From contig CM060072.1 of assembly GCA_030533445.1 (NCBI GenBank), forward strand, positions 15,029,767 through 15,093,766: a stretch of 64,000 nucleotides of DNA, read 5' to 3'. Source of the stretch: Cyprinodon diabolis. Lineage: Eukaryota; Chordata; Actinopteri; Cyprinodontiformes; Cyprinodontidae. Below the pieces are notes generated by a model that searched no databases, was not told the DNA's origin, and was given only the letters and a program-made list of their open reading frames with translations. The translations under genes and the position numbers were made by a program. Of the stretch, positions 1-13,200 are shown piece after piece (position 1 is the first letter of the stretch; each line of letters opens with the position of its first letter).

Positions 1-3000
1 CCAATATTGATAGCGGAAATCGATTCGATTTTAGACAAAAAATTGAATATTGAACTGTATTGGTTTATATATTGATTTAGAATATTTTGTTTAAACCCTC
101 TGTAACCTATTGGCTATTGTTCTCTGATTAATATTACTATTACAAACTTTTATAACATTCCACTCCACAAAATGAGTAATAAAAGTATTCATGATTCATG
201 CTAATATCCTATTGGGTCAATACTGGTAGTGGTCAATACTCATAATTACGATACCACATGAAGGCAGCATAACTACATGAAAACTATGCTTACCATGTCA
301 AATTTCTTTGTAGTTTGGCAGAACTCCCAGATACTCCTTTAATACAAGTGTTTACCTGACCTCCTTCTTGCAATGAATCATGTTTTTAATCTCAAGTAAA
401 ATCAAAACTAATATTGGGTATCTTGACTTTCTTCCACAAACCAAAAACATGACTGTTATGTTTATTTGTCTCTATAAATGGCCTTAGTTAACCTGTATGG
501 CCTTATCATTGCCTCTCATCCAGAGATTTTCCATTTAACCTGTGCACAAAAGCACCCTTAAAAAATTAATGGATGAATTAAGAAAAAATATGTAAAGAAA
601 ATATATATCTCATTAAAGTAGGTGGTGTCACGTGGTATAATTTACAGAACTGCCTGAATAGGTGTTGATTACATTAACAAACTCTCCAAGAGTGTATTAT
701 TGATCTACCTCAATGATACTTGCTCTGGGATTCATGTCCAAGGGTCGCTGAAGCATGTAAACTACATTCACTAAAAGCTTTGCTTGCTGAATATAGAATC
801 AGGGCAGCAGAGACATGATGAGCAAAGACACCTGAGCAGACTCTATCAATCCTTCCATGTGATTTATTGACATGAAGGTTGAATGCTGCCTTTCTAAATG
901 CAACGTCTCCATGTAATGAAGCCAAATCGTGTCCTTTGGGAGGGTCAGAGGAAGAGAGTCTGCATCTGTCGGTATGTTGGCCAAGATCCAGGACATCGTG
1001 TTCCTAATTGTTCCAACAAAAAAAGGGTCTGAGAATATGAAGTGGACTTTGGCGAAGCGCCATTTAGCCCTGGACGACGCTCTGATAGCCCACTCTCGTT
1101 TCATTGGCATAAGCACAACAAAATGAAACCACTTTTTTCCCCATTCAGGGAAAGAAAGTTAACTAATGTATTTATGTTTCAGCACACTATCTCTTTAGAG
1201 CAAATTTTAGATTAAAGTAAAAAACAATACGTTTTCACAATAAAGGAAATCGTAGTTAACAGAAACAGACATCAGCATTGTGAAATGTCTAATCAGTTAG
1301 TAAGAATAGTTTTTTAAATAATTGCATTGTTTCCTGCCATCATTTGAAAAGATATTTATTCGATCTGATTGTGAAACTGTTTAGTCTGATAAAGATGAGG
1401 TATGATGTACTTCATTTAGGTGACCTGCTGCTTCCTGTTTGAATATGGTGTGAGACATGAAAATCTGGCTGCCCCGCAGTGGGAAATATGGATTTGAGTG
1501 ATAACAGAGGGAATTTATGGATGAGTATATGAACAGACACAGTTACATATGACTCTGTAGGAAAAGGTTAATAGCTAAGGGTGTAAGTGAATAGCTAGGA
1601 AAAATGGGCGAGAGGTTACACTTTGTCACGTCCAGCCAAAGTCAGCCCCCAGGAAATAGGAGAGGAATGGTAGAATATTGGTGCTGTCAAATGATGGCGA
1701 ACACACAGTAAATAAGAGGTTTAGAAAGGATAAGAGGTTACAAATGAACAGAGCTCAGCGGCAAGTGGTCGGTTATTATATATAAGTGAGTCGGAATCAA
1801 TCAAGGTCAGAAGATAGGAAAACGTGGAAGTCAGTGGCTTGGAATGGTTAAGGGTCAATACACTGAAAGTAATGGAGATCAATGCTTTGGATTGGATGGT
1901 GACTAGAGATTAATGGTCCAAAGGATGGAAATGGATGAAGGTCAGTGGCTCTATATGATGGAAGTAAATCTTTAGTTGTGAATGAAAGTCAACAGCTGGA
2001 AAGTGGATGGATTCAATTGTAAGGAATGACTACTAGTAAGGAAGAACCAAGGCAAAATGACCAAGAACATGACATGACATTCTCAAAGAGAGAAGACATT
2101 GATTTTTAAAACTAAATGAACATAAGAGGATAAAATCCAATGCTCAGGAATGGATGGCTTCTAGGAAAATAAATTCTCGGATGTAAATACAAGTTTATGG
2201 CTTTATCTAAAAAAAAGTCCAAAGTTAAAATAAATAGAAGTCATTAAGTAGAATAAACTAAGAGTATATGGCAGTTACAGGTATTAGACTAAAAACAGAC
2301 AAAGGGTTATTGTTTTTTTTAAATAAATTAAAAAAAATCAGTTCTTTCCGAGCATTGAAGATTTATTTTTTGTTGGGCAATTATGATATATATATATTGG
2401 ACCACCTATTAGGGGTGGAAAATATGTTCTTTAATCCAATAATATTCAGACTGTTATATATTGTTCTTTAACACACCCATCATGCTGTGTGTTAGAACAA
2501 CAAATGAAAGTTTGAATTGAGCTCAAATATTGGTCAAACTGATAACTCTGCACATATAAAGTAGCATAGCATAATGCCCTCCAACTTCCAGCCTCTGGAG
2601 CGACCCCCTCATGCATATTTTTTTTACTCTGACTCCATCCTTTCACAGAGTTACAGGGTCTGACCAGGAGATGACGCTTCTCTTTGGATCTTGATATCCA
2701 CAAATCATGACAGAAATAATATTTTAGAACAAATATTGATGTTTAAAAGGATATGTGGGAGACCAGCCAAGGGCCCATCAAGGAAAGTGGGGACATTTTG
2801 AATGGCTACTACTGTATGGGATACTAAGCTACAATGTACACAAAGAAGGAAAAACGTGGTTTAAAACTATAATCAATAAAATGATGCAATGATATTACAG
2901 TTCGGCATGGATTTTATGTTTGAGAACCAAAGTTTATCTTGAAGAATTTGGAAGAATTAGCATTGGGTTAATTTAGAGCAATTGGAACGTGTTCACAATG

Positions 3001-3887
3001 AAAATACAAGAGATAAATAAAAAAAATATTTGTAAAATAATGTTTTATTAAACGGTTTTCTTAATCAGAAGCCTTAGTTAATTGATTTTTAACCTTCTTT
3101 AATTGAGCTAGTAGCTAGCAGAAATGAGGGGACTCCGCTTAATTGACTCTTTGATCATATTTTGGTGATCTACTGCAGTGAGCATATGAGAAGACACATA
3201 ATTATCAAAGTTATTTTAGCGTTTAAACCCTTAGTGAAAAAAGGCTCAACCTGTTAGTCTTACACAACAATAAACACATGGAATGATCACAAAATCATCA
3301 GAAAGGCAAATTATTTAGCTGGAAAATATGTCCCTGAATGTATCATACCTCTACCTTTTTCTCCAGTATTAGCAGCTTTGTATGTCAGGCTCATGAAAGG
3401 GAATTTCTTTTTTCTCAGGAGCTTCACGCCTCCAGCCTCTTCAGGCATCTAAAAGTTCCTGAAACTCAGAGAGAAATTCTACCAGGTCCGCCTTTGGTCA
3501 GGCTGGAGGTTCTGGTCCCTGGGTATGGGGGCATGATGGCAGCCTCTTCCATGTGGGTTGGTCCTATATCATCCACAAAAGAGGAAGAATTCCTGTGAGT
3601 TTGGTGTTTTCTTCTCAAACACCATTTGGGCAGCATTGCATGTCCTGTGAGTGTCTATGGGTTTTGTGGGCTGGGGGAGGGTTGAAGAAGCTGGAGATTC
3701 CCAACAGCAGGCAAACCTTGATTCTCCTAACCCAATGTTTATGTTAAATATCAGCATAGGCACTGGTTTTGTATGTCCGAAATAAATATTATTGTTTCTG
3801 ACACGACAGTTTGAATGTTAATATTATTTTATTTCATGAAAATAAAAATTTTATAGCCATTTTCAACATAACTGGATTCATAATATA
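1..3887. other. Intergenic stretch, no gene supported
   Basis: AT-rich intergenic DNA. The longest open frames (about 800-1126, both strands) overlap each other, lack splice context and match no family I recognise. Positions 1560-2050 are rich in loosely repeated purine-rich words built on GGATGG and AGTCA, which may be a decayed minisatellite or old repeat. Nothing else here can be named. Confidence 0.6.
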
Positions 3888-3889
3888 AT

Positions 3890-4173
3890 AATCAAACTTT
3901 ATTAATGTCACATTGGAGAAATTTACCTCTGCATTTAACCCATCCCCTTGGGATGTAGTGAGCTGCCATTGTGTGGCACCCGGAGAGCAGTGTAGGGTTA
4001 AGATAGAAGTTTTAAATATCAGTTTAGTGGATTTAGATATCAGTTTCTCTGATATCTAAAAATAAACTGCCACTCTTGCTCAGAGACCCAGAGTGGCAGA
4101 CTGTGGGAGTGGGACTCAAACTCAGAACCTCAGGATTCCAAGCTCTATGCCCTAACCACTAGGCTGCCACTCC
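3890..4173 (-). repeat. tRNA-derived SINE, copy 1, with internal hairpin insertion
   Basis: Read on the minus strand, this begins with a tRNA-like head with an A-box-like TAGTGGTTAGGGC word, has a B-box-like GAGTTTGAGTCCC, and ends in a body containing GGGTTAAATGCAGAGG and a TTAATAAAG-type tail. The same element recurs at 48648-48835 and 56960-57357. Compared with those, this copy carries about 70 extra bases at roughly 3998-4070 with a 12-bp perfect hairpin. The classification as a pol III SINE rests on the boxes and on the three matching copies. Confidence 0.65.
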
Positions 4174-4463
4174 AAAGCAAAACCAGCACTGAAGGCATAT
4201 TTTCTTTTTGAAAACGAATAGAATCTCTTATACATCTTGTATTCCATGTCCTGTGTATTCTCATTTATTTACTTAGATTTGTTGTGATATTTTCCCCTTG
4301 ATTAGAAGATTCTTTGTGTTTGATGATTCGCCTCTCTTTGTGTTTATCAGTCAGCCTCCTTCAGCCTCCCTGCTTTTATTCTGATACAGCTGTTCCAGAT
4401 CTTCACTGATTAGCTCAGCTGGTTCAGTTGTAATTTTCAAACCCTGCCTCAGTATTAAAAGTA

Positions 4464-4485
4464 AGTTAGTTAGTTAGTTAGTTAG
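4464..4485. repeat. (AGTT)n microsatellite
   Basis: Five or more consecutive AGTT units in intergenic DNA. Confidence 0.8.
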
Positions 4486-6248
4486 CTGTGACGGACAAGT
4501 AAAGGTAAGCCTGGAAATCCCTTCTTATCTTCTGACACAGATAGAGACTGAGGTGGTGTTACGGAGTACAGGACACGTTTCTTATTAGAGTTTGCTGTGG
4601 GAATAGCCTAGTTATTGTCCTTAGCCTAATTTAGAAATAATGAGGCCGTTTTTCAGGCTTTTGTTGTTCCAGGGAGTGCTCTTCATAAAATGTAAAAAGT
4701 TGGTTGGTTAATGGTTTATTTATTTTTGGCATGGTGCTATTATCTCCATTATTAAGTTTGCTGTGACCTTTAGAAAAAGTATGTAAGCATTAAATGCAAA
4801 CAGGACGCTCTGTGCCCTATTTAGATGTTTACTATAGAACAAAATACACATGATGCCCAATTCTAGTAAAGAACATCAGGTCAGCTTGAATTAGTCAGCT
4901 CCACTGGGCTGAGCAGGGAACATCCACCCATCAGTTTATCTGATATCTAAAGTTTTAATTAAACCATGTTGTACGGTTGATAAAGTATGTAGACGTGATG
5001 CTCTGGTTTCAGCACCATATTGAAATGAGATATAATTAGATATTAAGATTTTAATTGGGAATCTATTAGTTTGATGAGGATGACACAAAACTAGGCTAGA
5101 CTGGGATAGAATAAAAAATGGAATAGAATAGAGATATTCTTTATTGTCCTACAGTGGGGAAACTGAGGTTTGTAATTGGCAAAGCAAACAGGGCAATAAA
5201 AGCACAGTCACACAAAAAAACAAACCTGCATTTAAAAAAGAAATAAAAGTAGGAAAGTAAATCCTAACACCATTACTGGACTTTTTGGTCAAATTAGTGT
5301 TTGTTCTTATATGATGTCCCAATTTATTTTTGAACACTTAGGTTTGAATTTACATAAGGTTCTTTTGGGGCGCCATTTCTAAGGCATTTTTTTTTTATTG
5401 TTTAATGTTCTTTTTTGTTTCTGAATTTTTTATTTTATTATTTTTTTTTCCTACTTGCTTTGATTCAGTTTTATTTTCCTATATTTTAATCATGTAAAGC
5501 ACTTTGCATTGTCTTTGTACTGAATTGTGCTATACAAATACATTTGCCTTGCCCTGCCTAAATGGTTAATAAAGAATAATGTCCTTTAATATTGTTACAG
5601 AATACGTGTTCATTAAAGCTTAAACTTCCTCGATTTAATAAAAACATACTTTTTAGAGACTGCTTTGCAAAAAGCAAAAGAGTCAATATACAGAATAAGT
5701 ACTACTTACTTGAAAATAATAATAATAAAAACACTTTTAGATGGAAAGGACACAAAATGAGTTGTTCTAAACAGATCCGGCATTTTTAAAAATGAGTTTG
5801 GAGCCATGTAAGGTGAGGTGTGACAATCAGTGTAGTAATTAGCACATTCGTCTGGACTTCCTTCAAGAAGTGGCTCAGCTCTGAGCTGATTGCTCCCACG
5901 AGGCCTGGTAAATAAATCACTGAGGGTGCTAATTAATAGGATTCCATCTGAAACAGTCGTTAAACTAACATTCTGTGTGCAACCTGCCAACCTATCTGCT
6001 GAGGAGCAGCAGACTCCAAAGGGGACACTTTAATAAGAGCAGCACAGGGACAGATGAAGAAGACGAAGAGGGAGAGAAAATAAGGCTGCAAAAATAAATA
6101 CTTCACAGTCAGCTGCATCATTTATTGGAAAAAAATCAGCCTGTGCTTTACAGCATGAATCCATGAAGATGAAAACATTTCTCAAGGTGAGGGGATGAAT
6201 CAGACTTGCGTTCAGTTGCATCTTTCTCATACTGATGAGTCGCAGTAA

Positions 6249-6271
6249 CCCCCCCACCGCCCCCCCCCCCC
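6249..6271. repeat. Poly-C tract
   Basis: About 23 bases, all C except two, in otherwise AT-rich intergenic DNA. Tracts like this are prone to length error in assemblies. Confidence 0.8.
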
Positions 6272-6926
6272 TTCGACCCCACTCAGAGTTTGCAACTTGC
6301 TGCGATTATTCGGTTGAGCTGCATTAGCAGATTGGTTCTGTGCTCCGTATCTCTGCTCACAGCAATGAATAGTGTCAGTTCACTGTCAGGAGGGGAACAC
6401 AGCGCTGCTCCCATTCTCACCCCTGCTGTCAGGGTTCGAGGAGAACAATTTGTCATCGGGAGACCCACTTTATATGCTTCATTACTGTGGCTTCAAGCTG
6501 TGACTTCAAGGTTACAGTACCAAAAAATCCATGAAAGTGCTTTAGCTGTAGGGAACAGAAGGAATGGCCTAAGTTAAGGAAGGTTTAAACCTGTTTCATA
6601 GATGTCTCCTGGTTTGGCTTTTCTGTCACTTGTAAATGTTTCTATATATCAAACTTTGGTCCATATGAGATAACTTTGATAAATGCAAAGAATATTATAT
6701 GAGGATTTGATTCATTCAATGAAAAAGCTATCAAAACCAGCTTTAGGTGACTTATGTAAAGCAGGGGTTCTCAAAGTGGGAGTTGGGATATGTATAGAAA
6801 TACTAAGTAAATGTATCATTTATTTATTCAATGCATAATTTAAATTCTCCATTAAATCACAAAATGAAGCACTACATATTGAAATGGCCCATCAAAGAAA
6901 TTGAAGTAAGAATAACATCTAATTTT

Positions 6927-7310
6927 CAATGAATAGGGCTGCACAGGAGGATAATGGGTAGCACTGCTGCCTTGCAGGAAAGTTTGATTTTAACTCTTTC
7001 TGCATGGAGTTTGCATGTTCTCCCTGTGCATGTGTGGGTTCTCTCCGGGTACTCTGGCTTCTTCCCACAGTCTAAAAATATTATTGTTAGGTTAATTCGC
7101 TTCTCTCAATTCTCCTTTGGTGTGAGTGTGTGCATGAATGGTTGTGTGTCCTGTTTGTCTCTTTGTTGCCCTTTATTGGACTGGCGACCTGTCCAGGGTG
7201 TACCCCACCTCTTGCCCATAGACAGCTGGAGATGGGCAACAGCACCCCTTGCGGGCCCAGTAGGGATAAGCTTGACGGAGAATGGATGGATGGATGGATG
7301 GATGGATGTT
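6927..7310 (+). repeat. Teleost interspersed repeat with GGAT tail, copy 1
   Basis: A repeat I recognise as common in fish genomes. A GGTAGCACTGCTGCCTTGCA start is followed by the TTTGCATGTTCTCCCTGTG and GGTTCTCTCCGGGTACTC words, then GACTGGCGACCTGTCCAGGG. It ends in tandem GGAT at 7281-7308. I do not assign it to a superfamily. The short open frames inside are by-products of the repeat. Confidence 0.7.
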
Positions 7311-8620
7311 TTAAATGTTACCTACTAGTAAATAATGTTTCTCACTTTAAAATGGTAGACTTTATATAGCTTGGAATGAGCCTTAAAGCTAAACTCAGTG
7401 TCTTAGGATCTTTGCACCAACAAAGAATCACTCCATAAGCATTAGCATCGCCTGGCTGCCTTCCCTCTTCCATCCTGTTCGTGTGTGTTTTTTTTCTGAA
7501 GGTCAGGTTAATCATCTCTGTTTTTCTTCTAAATGTACAGTAGGGCTAAATACAAAAAGGACTGAGGGAAAAAGAAATCCTGTAGCCACAGGTTACAGGT
7601 ACACAATTATTTACACATAAAGTGCCTCTGTATCTTCAGATGAAACATGTTATAGTTTGCTGCTTGTGATCAAATGAACTAATGTTATATTTCATCATTA
7701 GTAAAAGGGTTAAGTAGACCCCTGGAGAAAAAAAGCAATATTGTTCCAAATGGTTGAAATAATATAAAAAAACAAAAAAAACTATGACGGTGGTGGATTT
7801 TTGCCAGTGGGTGTTATTTTAAATTCAAGTCAACATGTAATCTGTTCTTGACAAAAGTTTGGATTAAAACAGTCATTAAATAAATGTATAATTGATTCAT
7901 ACTCTGAATTTCTGTCACTAATGTGCGGAAGAAAAATTTCCAGCCTTTAGCTCCTTTTAGCCTCCTTACAAACTCATGATGTGTATTGATTTATGGTTTC
8001 CACCCTGCGGTGATCTTTGTGCATATTCCAGTCAGTGGGAGCTTAAGAGACACAGCAGTTTGAATGTGCAAACAACCAGCAAACAGTAATGCACGCTGGC
8101 CGCCGTTGTTAGCCTCCTCCTTTGGGCCCTGCAGTGCAGAGAGGAGCTTAAAGATGAGATTACTGATGGATGAGGTGGCTGCCTGCTAACACTCCTGCAG
8201 ATTTATGGCTGCACGACTTCATGTCCTGTATAGTAATCCATTTGGGGGGACACTGGATCATTTTCCTGACAGCAGAATTAGGGTTCTGTGTGATTGCTTA
8301 CCTTTGTTTATAGCACATAGGCCTCGCAACATCCAGTCTGCCACAAAGGCCAGGGATATTTTTCCTGCTTAGTTATGTAACACAGGCATAGTTGTTTCTG
8401 TCTGAGCAAGTGGAGCAGAAAGGTGACTCTGTATTAAATTTCAACCATAAAACTAAACAATTCACTTATAAATTACATATTTTAATCAGAAAAATATGTG
8501 CATTATTCATTGAAACACAAAAATCCTCTCAGGGTCATAATTTGTTTGAACTCTTATGTACTTGAGTGGGTTTTTGTGTTGTCTACAATTCTTTTATCAA
8601 AGTATTGAATTTTCTACTGA
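7311..8620. other. Intergenic stretch, no gene supported
   Basis: No gene or named repeat. A GC-richer block at about 8080-8230 has mixed composition unlike the flanks. It could be an unrecognised old repeat or a conserved non-coding element. Confidence 0.45.
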
Positions 8621-8800
8621 ATGGGGCTGCACAGTGAAGCAGTAGGTAGCACTGCTGCCTTGCTGCAAATAGGTTCTGTGTTTGATTCCAGTCCGGCGTC
8701 TTTGTGCATGATCTCCCTGTGTATGTGTGGGTTCTCTCTGGGTACCCCTCATGACTCCAGCTGGGATAAGCATGACGGAAAATGGATGGATGGATGGACT
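8621..8800 (+). repeat. Teleost interspersed repeat with GGAT tail, copy 2, internally deleted
   Basis: Same family as 6927-7310, with the same GGTAGCACTGCTGCCTTGC start and GTGTGGGTTCTCTC word. The central GACTGGCGACCTGTCC section is missing, and the copy ends with GACGGAAAATGGATGGATGG. The shared start and tail make the family match secure. Confidence 0.65.
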
Positions 8801-8910
8801 AAATGGCATACAACAGAAAAAGTTTCTTATGGATCTATAGGAGATTATTCTAAACGAATGATTAAATATGCCCCTGATCATCCAAATTACCAATATTTAT
8901 TTGCATTTCA

Positions 8911-9120
8911 ATAATACTTTATTAATCCCAAAGGGAAATTATATGTTGCTGTGAGTCATAGGTCATTTTTTAATCCAGACGTTATAGGTATTGATAGCTG
9001 TAGGCAGGAAGGATCTCCTGTAGCGGTCTGTCTTGCACCAGATCTGGATACGCCTCTGACTGAAGACTGTTTAAAAATCTTCAGAAGAGGAGGCTCACCG
9101 TTTTCCATAATGTTCTTAAC
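8911..9120 (-). repeat. LINE 3'-end relic (C-terminal ORF2 fragment)
   Basis: On the minus strand a short frame reads CKTDRYRRSFLPTAI followed by a stop and a TTAATAAAG-type 3' end. The R-x-x-SFLP-x-A motif is the C-terminal end of non-LTR retrotransposon ORF2 proteins common in fish (L2/Rex-like; clade uncertain). A related fragment in the other orientation lies at 32100-32250. It is a 5'-truncated dead copy. Confidence 0.6.
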
Positions 9121-10000
9121 TTAATGAAGAATTATTCTTTGTGAAATAATCTCCAGAGGTTCTAGAGGAGTTCCCAGAACAGAGCTAGGCTTCTTTATTA
9201 GCTTGTTATTCAGTTTCTCTTCAAATCTAAATAAATCAGGATTATAATTTTAAAAAGCAGCATTAATACAGAAGTGTTATTTTACAGCACACTCAATCAT
9301 TGGGATCACTACAGCCAGACTCATTAACCGGAAGGAAAGAGGTTTTAAGGGAAAGTTTTGTGAAAGGAAAAGCCGTTGGAGAGAAGCAAAGCTGATTCAA
9401 CTTATGTTTTATTTGCCTGAATCAGTTTGATGATCTGTATCCCAGAAAGGAAATATTTAAAGTAAAAATACTTTTTCCTGCACTGCAAATAAAGCCCTAC
9501 CCTGTAAACGATGGGTCTGAAAACCAGTCCACATTCTGTTCATGTGTTCTACCTTGAACCGGCATGCTCTGAATTTGTCATTTATGAGTGAATGTCACTG
9601 AACCCGTCTAACTTGCAGCTGTAAACGTAGCTGTATAGTTTGAATAGATGAGAACATTACCTGCTGCCTTTAATAATTCATATTATGTAATGCTCACTTT
9701 ACCACACACCTCTGCATCTGTCAAACTCGAAAGGCAGTGAAAGAGGAGCAAAAAAAGGCTGCTGCTAGAAGGATGAATCATGCGATTTGTTAATGAGTCC
9801 TGGGCCACATTAGCATTCACACCGCTACTTAGAATTGGCCAAATGTCCAATAAAGCTGCTGAAGGAGATAAACACGATTGGATCCTGATGCTTTCTACCT
9901 TAGAGACATCCAAGTGAGGATGGATGTATGTGAACAAGGCCAAGGGAGCTTAGTGAAGGGATGCATCACTGTTTTCATCATTAATGCCAAGCTAGGAGCT
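9121..10000. other. Intergenic stretch downstream of mybbp1a, no gene supported
   Basis: No supported gene or named repeat. It separates the mybbp1a 3' end from the repeats to the left. Confidence 0.5.
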
Positions 10001-10012
10001 GAGAAATATATT

Positions 10013-10018
10013 TTTATT
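10013..10018 (-). terminator. mybbp1a: Candidate polyadenylation signal of mybbp1a
   Basis: AATAAA on the minus strand, about 190 bases after the mybbp1a stop at 10207-10209. Position and orientation fit, but no transcript evidence is available. Confidence 0.45.
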
Positions 10019-10206
10019 GTTCCTGACATTTTGTTTTAAATCAACAGCTGTCTTAAGAAAAAAAAAAAAAAGATCTCCAAACAGATATATTCTTTTTTTT
10101 TTTTTTAAGTATGTCTGATTGAACATTAAACATTCAAAGCTAAAGAAGTAAAAAATAAACGGCCGTTTAAAAGGATCGCTTTCCATCCAAGTTTAAATAG
10201 TCCCTC

Positions 10207-13200
10207 TTATATTTGCCCTCCTTTTTTCTTCTGCTTGGGTTTCTTCTTCTTCTTGCCAGCTTTGCTGTCAGGTTGTGTTTTGCTCTTCTTGGCCGGGTTG
10301 GACTGTGCAGCGTTTGCAGCATTGGCAGGTCGTTTCTGTTTAGCCTTCTTGTCCTGTTTCTTTTTCGCTTGTCCCTTCTGCTCCCCTGGTTTGCCAGAGG
10401 AGGCGGACTTGTCTCCCGCTGGTTCTAGAACAGGTTTATTGCGCTTTTTACGTTTTTTTGTTTCTGGCAGAAATCCTTTCTTCTTCTTGGGAGCAGCCTC
10501 CTGCTCGCCGTCCTTGTCTGGCTCCGCTTTTTCAACCTTGGGCTTCCTGGTAGCAGAACATAAGTAAAGTCGTGTTTAAATTAAATGATTTGGCTACAGT
10601 TTTATAAAGTGAACCCAACTATTTTTAGGAAACTTGTATACTTACATCACTCCAAAATGTTTCATCACAGCCCAGTATGTGTCCTCCAGTTTCCCAGTCT
10701 TTTTAAATGTGACATTATTGATCAATGACTGTAGGACCTTCTTCAGGGGCTCTAGATCCACAGACAGCTTCTACGCATAAAGGAAAGACAAAAAGCTTGG
10801 TCCAGACTGCTCTAATATATATATATTTATAAATAATTAGGATTTCAGATTAAATTTGAAAGCTGAGCCCACATACCTGTTGACGAACGTGTTTCACAAC
10901 AAAGTGACAGAGCTCCAGGTTTATAACCAGCTTATCCTTGGCCACTTTGCTCTCAGCTTGCCCCACCTGACCAATACTCTAGAAAACCAAAACAGGTGGG
11001 TTACATTTAAATTTACGTTGGCCCTGACAATTAAAACGAAAAAAAAAAAACATTCACACTGTTTTTTAGGGAAATCCGCTGTATATTTTAAGGAAAATGG
11101 TTTTCAACAAGTTTCCGAGATTATCTTAGTGTCTGCATGTGAACAGTCACCAGAGACACAGTTCACCTTTGTGAGGAACTACATTGGTAAGTAAGGCCCC
11201 TAGCTTTGAACTTTGACTATGCCACCATCAACTGTGCTTCATATCTAAGGATTATAACTGAAGGGTCTTGCTACCATCTCTTGTTGTCAATGATAGAGAA
11301 TAGATGGGGAAAAGACCAAGACAAGCTGGAGCTTTCGCCATCATGGAGGTAAGTTACCGAAAGAACAGAGGTGCATTAAACCTTCCAGACTGGAGATGTT
11401 AACGCTGAAGATATGTCGTTCAAATGCAGGAGATTCAAAAAGCATCAGACTAACATACAAACTCACAAAACACATAAAAACCTACAAAGGGAAATACTGT
11501 AGATCACAGAAAATAGACAGCAAAGTCAAACTAACTCTAAATAAAAGCTGCAAATGCATGAATGATGCTAACACACAAAGCAAATGCAATGGGAGAATGC
11601 TGGAAGCGGCCAAAATGACTGCAAGTTAGGAAAATCTGCACACTAGCCCACATAGCAGAAGTGTTTCAGACAAATCAGGGGTCATACCCTCAGTGAAGGC
11701 TTAAACAGGATGCTTAGAGAGATTATTGGTCCATCTTAACAGTTCAAATGAGAGAGGACATTTAAGCCAAAGTAGTAGAAAAGGTGATGTCTGAATAGTG
11801 CTGGCAGTAAGGAAGGAGATAGGAAGAGGAAGCTATCAACAGTTCATTTAGCATGGAGACCTCCAGATGTTTCTTACTGCAGCACAGGAGCTATTCAGTT
11901 CCCTTACTGTGCATTAAAGGATAAAATGGCACAGCTCACCTCACAAAGTTGCGTACATTTGAGTAGCTTTTATTTTATCTAGTTTTATTTCTTGGAGGCT
12001 GTAGTCCAGGTTGGACAAGCAGTAGGCATGTTTGTTTCTGTTGCACAATGATGTCCAGCAGGCTAAAGGCTGTCCAGATTCAGCAGAGCAGTCAGGAACT
12101 CATTTCACACAAAGGATGGGGTTCTTACTGTTGACTGATAGGAGCTAGGGACAGAAAGGAGCTAATTTGCACATTTCAGATGGAGGGTAAGTGTTTAAAA
12201 AAGGTTCAAAGGAAGTCTTATTTCCCCACTTCATATGTGCTCTGGATAGTAATACCATTTTCTCATTTTGTGCGCGCTTCATAGACATTAATTCGTAGTA
12301 AAGTCTATGTCCTGTTTCCAGAGCTTGCTAACCTCATTTTTATATTTGCAGTACTTTCAGAATTTGCTCGACATTCATGTGTATGCAGAGCGTTTGCACT
12401 CCTGAACAACAATAATTCAAAGAAAATGAAAAAACAATCATTCTTTCAATGGATTCTTGTTTGAAAAGAGAAACCCATGAAACAAAAAATGTACATAATG
12501 CATTTTCCAGGAAGCAACCACAAAAAAAAGTTTATTTTATTGTGTATTGCTAATAATAAAGTAAATATTAATCCTCTATTTTTTTATAAAATCTGAATGG
12601 TAATCTCACAAGAAAATAGTGAAAATAATCACAAATAGGAAAAATTGGAGATTTTCTGAAGAGATATTTTCCTGCACCACATTTAATATCAGACACCAAT
12701 ATCATGATGCCCAGATATTATGTTATACAGTGGTATTGTATTTCTAATCTTGAACTCCATTTAAATAGCTATGTTTTTTGTTTTTCAGTAGATCTTTTTA
12801 GATGTTTTAAGAGGCTTATTCTTAAAGTCGTATAAACCCTCATTTCAAGATGAACACGTCAGAAACGATCCATAATCAAGGGCAGAGAAGGCAGTTTTCA
12901 GAACAGGAGAGTTATGTTCTTGTGTTTTATTTCAGGAGCAAAGACAGCGAAGGTGGAGCCGTTCTGGGAGGATTTACAGAAGCATGTAATTACGCATGTC
13001 TTCCCCCTCTGCTCTCTGGAGGACGCAAGGAGGACAGCGAGAGGAGAGGAGCCTCCAATTATCATTTATCACTGCACCATGCAATCTCATAAAGGTTTGA
13101 GATCAATGTAATTAGAACGCAAACAGGCTTGAAGCATGCATTTGAATGAACATTTCTGCTCAAAGTGGCGCCACGGAGCGCAGCGGCAGCCGCATGTGCA

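Larger units (their letters stand above)
4174..6926. other. Intergenic stretch, no gene supported
   Basis: No coding potential I can support. It holds an (AGTT)n microsatellite (4464-4485) and a reverse-oriented fish repeat tail at about 5495-5560 (the TTGTGCTATACAAATA word, complementary to one at 32570-32660). A LINE-like 3' tail lies near 5130-5170 and a nearly pure poly-C tract at 6249-6271. Confidence 0.55.

Noticed and set aside
799..1126. Overlapping open frames of 105 and 65 codons on opposite strands
   Set aside because: No recognised domain, no splice context, and both strands open over the same bases. They could be a repeat relic but do not support a gene.
7281..7308. GGAT tandem array considered as a CRISPR-like or regulatory repeat
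   Set aside because: Pure 4-base units without spacers at the tail of a fish interspersed repeat: a simple microsatellite.
10235..10567. 110-codon plus-strand hydrophobic frame that looks like a membrane protein
   Set aside because: It is the complement of the lysine-rich last exon of mybbp1a. AAG/AAA codons read as CTT/TTT (Leu/Phe) in reverse.
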